The notes under the pieces: model-generated
Databases searched by the model: none
Told to the model about the DNA's origin: nothing
What the model saw: only the letters and a program-made list of their open reading frames with translations
Shown here: positions 58,863-64,000 of the stretch, piece after piece
Numbering within the stretch: the stretch's first letter is position 1
How the letters are laid out: each line of letters opens with the position of its first letter
Program-made: the position numbers and the translations under genes
DNA from: Pseudomonas sp. A34-9
GTDB taxonomy: Bacteria; Pseudomonadota; Gammaproteobacteria; Pseudomonadales; Pseudomonadaceae
NCBI RefSeq assembly: GCF_029543085.1
Contig: NZ_CP119967.1
Coordinates: forward strand, 4,862,501 to 4,926,500
Reading direction: 5' to 3'
DNA length: 64,000 bases

Positions 58863-59567
58863 ATGGAAAACAGCGCCATCCGTATCGCCCTGATCGGCGA
58901 TTACGACCCGCAAGTCACCGCCCACCAAGCCATTCCCGTCGCCCTCGGTCTGGTCGCCGAACACCTCGACCGCAACGTGCAATTCGAATGGCTGCCCACC
59001 GAGCAGATTCACGCCGACACGCCGCTCGGGCACTTCGACGGTTTCTGGTGCGTCCCCGCCAGTCCTTACAAGAGTGAAGCCGGCGCACTGCGGGCGATCC
59101 GTTTTGCCCGCGAACAGCAGCGTCCTTTCCTCGGCACCTGCGGCGGTTTTCAGCATGCGGTGCTGGAGTTTTCCCGCAACGTGTTGGGTTGGACGGATGC
59201 TGAGCATGGCGAGACATCGCCCGACTCCGAGCGAGCGGTACTCACGCCGTTGACCTGCTCACTGGTCGAAACGGTGGACAGCATTCATCTCGTGCCCGGT
59301 TCGTTGATCGCCAAGGCGTACGAAACGTCGCAGATTCATGAAGGCTATCGCTGCCGCTTCGGTGTGAATCCGCTGTTCGAACAGCAACTGTTGAAGGATC
59401 GGCTACACGCCGTGGGTCATGATTCGTCGGGGGATTTGCGTGCGATTGAACTCAAGGATCACCGGTTCTTTGTCGCCACGCTATTTCAGCCGGAACGTGC
59501 CGCGCTCAAAGGGTTGATGCCGCCGCTGGTGCGCGCGTTTGTCGAAGCTTGCGTGGAGCCGCGTTGA
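58863..59567 (+). CDS. CTP-synthase-like class I glutamine amidotransferase domain protein
   Basis: 234-aa stand-alone GATase1 protein of the CTP synthase C-terminal-related (seleno)protein family. The nucleophile elbow is FLGTCGGFQHAVLEFSRNVLG, with Cys where some family members have selenocysteine. The downstream catalytic segment is FVATLFQPERAAL, in which the usual His-x-Glu dyad reads Gln-Pro-Glu, so the catalytic His appears replaced. ATG at 58863 follows AGGGA. The stop overlaps the next start by one base (TGATG). Substrate unknown. Confidence 0.82.
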   Translation: MENSAIRIALIGDYDPQVTAHQAIPVALGLVAEHLDRNVQFEWLPTEQIHADTPLGHFDGFWCVPASPYKSEAGALRAIRFAREQQRPFLGTCGGFQHAVLEFSRNVLGWTDAEHGETSPDSERAVLTPLTCSLVETVDSIHLVPGSLIAKAYETSQIHEGYRCRFGVNPLFEQQLLKDRLHAVGHDSSGDLRAIELKDHRFFVATLFQPERAALKGLMPPLVRAFVEACVEPR

Positions 59568-59872
59568 TGGCCTCCTGCTTTGCGGTGATTTTTACGTCGA
59601 CCCGCACCGAGGGTGACAACGGTTATGCCGAGGCGGCTGAGCGCATGGCCGAATTGGTGAGTGAGCAGCCGGGGTTTCTCGGGGTGGAGTCGGTTCGAGG
59701 GGCAGATGGCGTCGGGATTACGGTGTCGTATTGGGAAAGCGAAGCGGCGATTCTGGCGTGGCGGCAGCACCCTGAGCATCGGCTGATTCAGGAGCGTGGG
59801 CGCTCGCAGTGGTATTCGGCGTTTCACACGCGGGTGTGTCGGGTTGAGCGTGAGTATCGGTTCAATCAGTAA
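59567..59872 (+). CDS. ABM-family monooxygenase-like protein
   Basis: 101-aa ferredoxin-like alpha-beta barrel protein of the antibiotic biosynthesis monooxygenase superfamily: FAVIFTSTRT, GYAEAAERMAELVSEQPGFLGVES, YWESEAAILAWRQHPEHR. Members are heme-degrading or quinol-oxidising enzymes or enzyme-free stress proteins. It is translationally coupled to the amidotransferase gene through a 1-nt overlap and would share its regulation. Confidence 0.85.
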   Translation: MASCFAVIFTSTRTEGDNGYAEAAERMAELVSEQPGFLGVESVRGADGVGITVSYWESEAAILAWRQHPEHRLIQERGRSQWYSAFHTRVCRVEREYRFNQ

Positions 59873-59898
59873 TTGCAGGGGCATACTTTCGGCCGCCT

Positions 59899-59971
59899 TC
59901 GCGAGCAAGCTCGCTCCCACAGGGGATTTGTGAACGCTACAGATCCATTGTGGGAGCGAGCTTGCTCGCGA
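59899..59971. repeat. REP doublet, family 1 variant
   Basis: Inverted pair with AGCTTGCTCG instead of AGCCTGCTCG in both arms. The same substitution in both arms keeps the palindrome, a compensatory change. Confidence 0.88.
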
Positions 59972-59997
59972 AGAGGCCCGCACTGCAACAAAAAATA

Positions 59998-60324
59998 TCA
60001 GCCCCGCACCAGACTGCGTACCGCCTCAATCTCCGGCACCTCAACCTTGCTCATATACACCCGCAACGGCTCGGTGATGTTGATCCGCTCATCGATGTTC
60101 TGATCCAGCAACAACTGAATCAACGCGCGTTTAAGCGTCATTGTCTGCGCTGTCGCCGGCGCCCAGACAAATTCATTCACAGGAATGATGCCGTCATCGG
60201 CCACGTCCATGCCGAACGAGTCTTCGCTGAATCGCACGATGTACTGACCGGTCTTGCGGTTGAGGCCGACAAAGCCCTTGAGGTCGTCGGCGGCCTGGCA
60301 GATGAGTTGAGAGGTGATGCGCAT
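59998..60324 (-). CDS. DUF2025 family protein
   Basis: 108-aa Pseudomonas-restricted protein (DUF2025): MRITSQLICQAADDLKGFVG, then YIVRFSEDSFGMDVADDGI and a C-terminal helical part (TLKRALIQLLLDQNIDERINI). ATG at 60324. The long upstream extension of the frame crosses non-coding sequence. Function unknown. Upstream 60325-60544 holds divergent promoters for this gene and glpQ, without a distinct motif I can name. Confidence 0.88.
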   Translation of the reverse strand: MRITSQLICQAADDLKGFVGLNRKTGQYIVRFSEDSFGMDVADDGIIPVNEFVWAPATAQTMTLKRALIQLLLDQNIDERINITEPLRVYMSKVEVPEIEAVRSLVRG

Positions 60325-60544
60325 GGTAAACCTCACGAAAGTTGATCGATGGTTTACACGCAGGGCAACTGACGGCGCGCCCTCTGCCGGGACGTCTGCC
60401 GAGGGCAAGCGTACTGCAAACCGCGCCACAAAAGTGCAGGAAAAATCGCTTTTAATACGTTTATGTCGGTCCTGCGATAGCACCCGAGCGCTTCAGTTGT
60501 TAAAAGGTACGTCTTTGAAATTGCCCCGCGAAAGGAACTCGAAC

Positions 60545-61672
60545 ATGCCCGCTACTTTCACCAAAAGCGCTCTGGTACTGAGCCTGCTGCTCGGCCTCGG
60601 TCAGGCGCATGCCGCCAGCCAGACTGATCCGCATGCAGTCGCTGCCGCCAACGGCATCCCGCACCCGGCGGTGATCGCCCACCGTGGCGCGTCCTTCGAT
60701 GCACCGGAATCCACTGCGGCGTCCTACAAACTGGCCCGTGATCTCGGCGCCGACTACCTGGAAATGGACTTGCAGCGCAGCAAGGACGGCGTGCTCTTCG
60801 CCCTGCACGACAACAATCTGCAACGCACCACCGACGTCGCGACCAAGTTCCCGGATCGCAAGGACAGCCCGGCCAACGCCTTCACCATGGCCGAACTGAA
60901 AACCCTCGATGCCGGTAGCTGGTACAACACGGCCTACCCCGATCGCGCGCGCCCGACCTATGCCGGGCTGAAAATTCTGACCCTCGATGAAATCATCGAC
61001 ATCGCCCAAGCCAATCCGCAACACAAGCCTGGCCTGTATATCGAGACCAAAGAGCCGCAGTTGTTTCCCGGGATCGAGAAAGACCTGAAAGAGAAACTGC
61101 AGGATCGCGGCTGGCTGAGCCCGGCCGGTTCGAAGCTGGCAAAAAGTGCTCTGGGTGTCGGTCAGGGCAAAGGCAAGGTGATTCTGCAAACGTTCGAGAA
61201 AAACAGCCTCGAACTGCTGCAAAAGGAGATGCCGCAGGTGCCGAAGATTCTGTTGCTGTGGGTCGGTGAAGGCAGCATCGAGCCGAAATCCAAGGTGACC
61301 TTCGCCGAGTCCGGCGAGAAGGACAAAAACGTTTTCTACGGCAAACAAGAGCCGAAGTCCGAAGCCGAATTCAAGCAATGGGTGGATTACGCCAAGGCTC
61401 AAGGTGCAATCGGCACCGGTCCTTCGGCGAAGCTGACCAAGGGCGGCGATCAGAGCTATTCGGATCTGGTGCAACCGTGGATGAACCAATACACCCACGA
61501 TCAGGGCCTGCTGGTGCACGTCTACACCGTCGATGAGCCAGTGGATTTCGAGAAAGTCATGGCGGCCGGTGTCGACGGTATCTTCACCAACCGTGCCAGC
61601 GAACTGTTGAAGTTCTATAAACGCCCGGCCGCTGCCAGTGTCGATCAGGTGTTGAAGAACAACGGTTTCTGA
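60545..61672 (+). CDS. glpQ: Periplasmic glycerophosphodiester phosphodiesterase
   Basis: 375-aa GDPD-family enzyme hydrolysing glycerophosphodiesters to glycerol-3-phosphate and an alcohol. Signal peptide KSALVLSLLLGLGQAHA. The TIM-barrel active site has AHRGASFDAPESTAASY (His-Arg, Glu), DYLEMDLQRSKDGVLFALHDNNLQRTT (Glu, Asp, His) and YIETKEP. C-terminal AGVDGIFTNRASELL. ATG at 60545 is preceded by AAAGGAAC. It supplies phosphate and glycerol-3-phosphate from phospholipid headgroups. An AraC gene follows directly at its stop. Confidence 0.95.
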   Translation: MPATFTKSALVLSLLLGLGQAHAASQTDPHAVAAANGIPHPAVIAHRGASFDAPESTAASYKLARDLGADYLEMDLQRSKDGVLFALHDNNLQRTTDVATKFPDRKDSPANAFTMAELKTLDAGSWYNTAYPDRARPTYAGLKILTLDEIIDIAQANPQHKPGLYIETKEPQLFPGIEKDLKEKLQDRGWLSPAGSKLAKSALGVGQGKGKVILQTFEKNSLELLQKEMPQVPKILLLWVGEGSIEPKSKVTFAESGEKDKNVFYGKQEPKSEAEFKQWVDYAKAQGAIGTGPSAKLTKGGDQSYSDLVQPWMNQYTHDQGLLVHVYTVDEPVDFEKVMAAGVDGIFTNRASELLKFYKRPAAASVDQVLKNNGF

Positions 61673-62356
61673 GTGACCACACACACCGAGTGGACAGGCC
61701 GCCTCTGGCTGGGGCACGACTATGGCCTGATCCACGGAGTGTCGGGGCGCACGGCGCCCCATTGCCACTACGCCCACCAGATTATTCTTGCCCCCGAGCG
61801 CCCCGTAACGGTGTTGCTCGATGGCGAAACCCTCAGCAGCTCGCGGCTGTTGATTGCCTCAAACGTGCGCCATGCAATTGTTGAAGCGCCGGATCCGCTG
61901 TTTACCGTTTACGCCGAACCGTTGCTGTTTGCTGCACACGCGTTGCGTGATGCGTTGTTTAACGCCGAACTGACGTTGCCAGCGCTTGATCTGGCGATCC
62001 GCCAATGCCCGCGTCGTTCACTGAGTGACCCGCGTATCGAACGTGCGCTGACGGCGCTGGACGCTTCACTGACCGATAAAGTCGCCGCCCGCGCCGTGGC
62101 CGACACGGCGAATTTATCCCTGAGCCAGTTGCAGCGACTGTTGGTCAGCCAGGTCGGTTTGCCAGTGCGCAGGCTGGTGTTGTGGCGGCGTCTGCGCAGG
62201 GCAATGGCCTCGATTCTGGCGGGCGAGCCGGTGACATCCGCTGCGCACAACGCAGGTTTTGCCGATTCGGCGCACTTCTCACGCAGTCTGAAAAAACTCT
62301 TCGGCGTGACTGCGCGCCAGGCCTTGCAACACATCGACCTGAAACTGCTCGACTGA
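61673..62356 (+). CDS. AraC-family regulator
   Basis: 227-aa short AraC protein starting at GTG 61673, directly after the glpQ TGA. The N-terminal cupin-like part (HCHYAHQIILAPERPVTVLLDG) is reduced. The C-terminal HTH pair is complete (ARAVADTANLSLSQLQRLLVSQVG; VTSAAHNAGFADSAHFSRSLKKLFG). Position suggests co-transcription with glpQ and possible feedback on it or on the convergent hydroxylase gene. Confidence 0.85.
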   Translation: MTTHTEWTGRLWLGHDYGLIHGVSGRTAPHCHYAHQIILAPERPVTVLLDGETLSSSRLLIASNVRHAIVEAPDPLFTVYAEPLLFAAHALRDALFNAELTLPALDLAIRQCPRRSLSDPRIERALTALDASLTDKVAARAVADTANLSLSQLQRLLVSQVGLPVRRLVLWRRLRRAMASILAGEPVTSAAHNAGFADSAHFSRSLKKLFGVTARQALQHIDLKLLD

Positions 62357-62357
62357 C

Positions 62358-63236
62358 TCAGCGGCGCAGCGCATCGGGCACTTGCGGTTCGCGACTCAAC
62401 TTCACTGCTTCGAACGGATCGAGCAATTGCGCCACATAGTCGCGAGGGAAATCCGGGCGACTGCCAATCCCCAAATCGCCCTGGCCGATCCGGTAACTCT
62501 CGGTGTAGAAACCGGTGCCCAGCAGCCGGTCCCACACGGTAAAGAACAGCCCGAAATTCACGTCTCCCGCGCGTCCGTACTTCATGTGATGGAAACGATG
62601 CAGCGGCGCCCAGGCGAAAATACGGCGCAAAAAACCGATACGCATGTCGACATTCGAATGCTGCAACAACAGCTGGATCGCGATGGCGAACGCCAGCAGC
62701 GTCGCGACCTGTAACGGAATGCCCAGCACCAGCAACGGCAACAGCCCCGCCGATGCTTCGAGCAATTGATGCAAAGGATGCTTCATCAATCCGTTGAAGC
62801 CATATAAACGTTCAACACTGTGATGCACGGCATGCAATCGCCACAGCCACGACACGCGATGACTGGCGTAATGCATCAGGCTGATACCGGCATCGGCAAT
62901 AACAATCGCCAGCCCCAGTTGCAGCCACAACGGCCAGCCCCTTGGCCACACACCGTCAATCGCGAGCACGGCAACCAGTCCCGGTAATGCCAGTAACCCC
63001 AACGCACTCAACGCTTCGTTGACCAGCGCATGGAGTATGTCGCGTCGGCGATCATCGGCCGCACGATTCCAATGCACCTCATAAGGCAGCGCCCACTCCG
63101 CCATGAACGACACTACCAGCGCGGCAAGAAACAGCGGCAACAGCCATAGGGTCGAGGCCTCTGCCAGCCACACACCCAACCCGATAAAGCCGCCCCAGAA
63201 CAGTGGCGCGTACAACCCGGCAATCAAACGTTTCAT
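62358..63236 (-). CDS. Fatty acid hydroxylase / sterol desaturase-family membrane protein
   Basis: 292-aa integral membrane di-iron enzyme family member. Helices cover residues 1-50 and 85-125. The histidine clusters appear in order: HYASH (residues about 121-125), HAVHH (about 135-139) and HRFHH (about 225-229). Start MKRLIAG at 63236, with GGAGGT six bases upstream. Such proteins hydroxylate or desaturate lipids; the substrate here is unknown. Convergent with the AraC gene, one base apart. Confidence 0.9.
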   Translation of the reverse strand: MKRLIAGLYAPLFWGGFIGLGVWLAEASTLWLLPLFLAALVVSFMAEWALPYEVHWNRAADDRRRDILHALVNEALSALGLLALPGLVAVLAIDGVWPRGWPLWLQLGLAIVIADAGISLMHYASHRVSWLWRLHAVHHSVERLYGFNGLMKHPLHQLLEASAGLLPLLVLGIPLQVATLLAFAIAIQLLLQHSNVDMRIGFLRRIFAWAPLHRFHHMKYGRAGDVNFGLFFTVWDRLLGTGFYTESYRIGQGDLGIGSRPDFPRDYVAQLLDPFEAVKLSREPQVPDALRR

Positions 63237-63403
63237 CTGCACCTCCATTGATCGAGGGCACAGCATGAAATGTCACGACGTGGGGTAATTGAACAAACGA
63301 CGCAATCGAACGGGCGGTTTTAAGGGTGAGTTAAGTTGCGCTGGTTAATCTGAACTCACTGAAACAGCACACCCGCTCAGACAAACACTAAAGGATTGAA
63401 CCG

Positions 63404-63709
63404 ATGAAAACTTTGACTGCCCTGTTTACCGCCGCTGCCCTGACCCTCACTGCTGGCCTGGCCCAAGCTGACGTACGCGTCGACCAGATCCCTGAGTTGG
63501 TTAAGTCCGGCAAGATCAAGTCGCTGGAGTCGATGAACGCCGAAGCGCTGAAACTGCATCCGGGTGCGACCATTACTGACACTGACCTGGATAACCACTT
63601 CAACGGTTATGAGTATGAAGTTGAATTGAAAACCGCTGATGGCAAAGAGTTCGATGTGGACTTCGATGCGACTACCGGTAAGGTGTTGAGCAACAAGCAA
63701 GACACTTGA
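63404..63709 (+). CDS. PepSY-domain small periplasmic protein
   Basis: 101-aa exported protein: signal peptide KTLTALFTAAALTLTAGLAQA, then one PepSY-type domain (IPELVKSGKIKSLESMNAEAL; GYEYEVELKTADGKEFDVDFDATTGKVL). PepSY modules bind or inhibit peptidases or act in envelope stress responses. ATG at 63404, with no near-perfect Shine-Dalgarno (AAAGGATTG upstream). Followed by a strong terminator. Confidence 0.88.
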   Translation: MKTLTALFTAAALTLTAGLAQADVRVDQIPELVKSGKIKSLESMNAEALKLHPGATITDTDLDNHFNGYEYEVELKTADGKEFDVDFDATTGKVLSNKQDT

Positions 63710-63723
63710 TTGAACGCACCACC

Positions 63724-63759
63724 AAAAGCCGCACGATTGAAAGATCGTGCGGCTTTTTT
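63724..63759 (+). terminator. PepSY gene terminator
   Basis: AAAAGCCGCACGAT / ATCGTGCGGCTTTT with loop TGAAAG and a T-run: a 14-bp stem. Confidence 0.95.
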
Positions 63760-63804
63760 GCGTTTGGTGTCTGGCTTGATTGATGTGTTGTCAGTGGCAT
63801 TTTC

Positions 63805-63951
63805 TCCCCCTCACCCCAGCCCTCCCGAAACGTCGGACCGCCCCCAAGGGGGCGAGGGGGAAAGGGAGCTAATCGGGGGATATTCAAGACCTGAGTTCGA
63901 CTCGCAATCTTGCAGCCGACAAGGAAACACCAAGGACCTGAGTACGACTCG
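63805..63951. repeat. Intergenic repeats at the right edge
   Basis: CCCCCTCACCCCAGCCCTC ... GGGCGAGGGGGAAAGGGAG (63806-63868) forms an imperfect palindrome like multi-copy Pseudomonas intergenic elements. Downstream, GACCTGAGTTCGACTCG (63889-63905) and GACCTGAGTACGACTCG (63935-63951) form a direct repeat with one mismatch. No gene seen from 63760 to the end. Confidence 0.6.
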
Positions 63952-64000
63952 ATATTTCAGGTCGGCGTACCTCGAAAGAACACCGCGGTCAGTCCCCTCT

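Overview
The window is a chromosomal segment of a fluorescent Pseudomonas (P. fluorescens group). The evidence is gene order (alaS-lysC-rsmA with a tRNA-Arg/Ser cluster, the aru/aot arginine loci with an AraC-type ArgR, AmrZ), GC-rich codon use, Pseudomonas-only small families (DUF2790, DUF2025) and several copies of the REP palindrome with core GTGGGAGCGAGC. No rRNA, CRISPR array, transposase or integrase was seen.

Region 1 (1-5451) looks like the right end of an integrated P4-like phage satellite. It holds an iteron-like tract, an Ogr/Delta zinc-finger activator, a P2-type major capsid gene, a coiled-coil gene that may be Psu-like, a possible cos site, and then two AT-rich cargo genes (a two-TM membrane protein and a PIN nuclease). 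It stops at the 3' end of a tRNA-Arg(CCT), a classic attachment target. The left part and any integrase lie outside the window.

Region 2 (5452-16953) is core genome: two small envelope proteins behind a sigma54-like promoter, phnN, amrZ, mgtE, three tRNA-Arg(ACG) and one tRNA-Ser(GCT), rsmA, lysC, alaS, ltaE, and an FMN-riboswitch-controlled lumazine synthase.

Region 3 (17106-38458) is the arginine succinyltransferase system: aruCFGDBE on the minus strand, and further right aotJQMOP-argR for uptake and regulation. Both operons carry the same ArgR-type site (TGTCGC-N8-AA). Between them, in the opposite orientation, sits one 2,595-codon gene for a toxin-like protein. It has a DUF6543-type N-terminal half and five tandem ~303-residue cassettes, each a helical segment plus a leucine-rich-repeat block, and no NEL ubiquitin-ligase domain.

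Region 4 (39205-43718) holds acs, a DUF2790 protein and nrdB. Region 5 (43724-48374) is accessory: an AT-rich AAA-TOPRIM (OLD-like) gene bracketed by 14-nt direct repeats, a structured leader with a possible pseudoknot ahead of a Bro-N gene, an HNH nuclease and a Cys-rich unknown.

Region 6 (48378-64000) is mixed core and flexible genome: envelope and metabolic hypotheticals, a TauE/SafE permease, AraC, TetR and LysR regulators, a metallo-beta-lactamase-fold enzyme, a MASE2-GGDEF cyclase next to a BdlA-like chemoreceptor, a glutamine-amidotransferase/ABM pair, glpQ, a membrane hydroxylase and a PepSY protein. The leads that most deserve a second look are the satellite cargo pair, the five-cassette LRR protein, the repeat-bracketed AAA-TOPRIM gene and the Bro-N leader.
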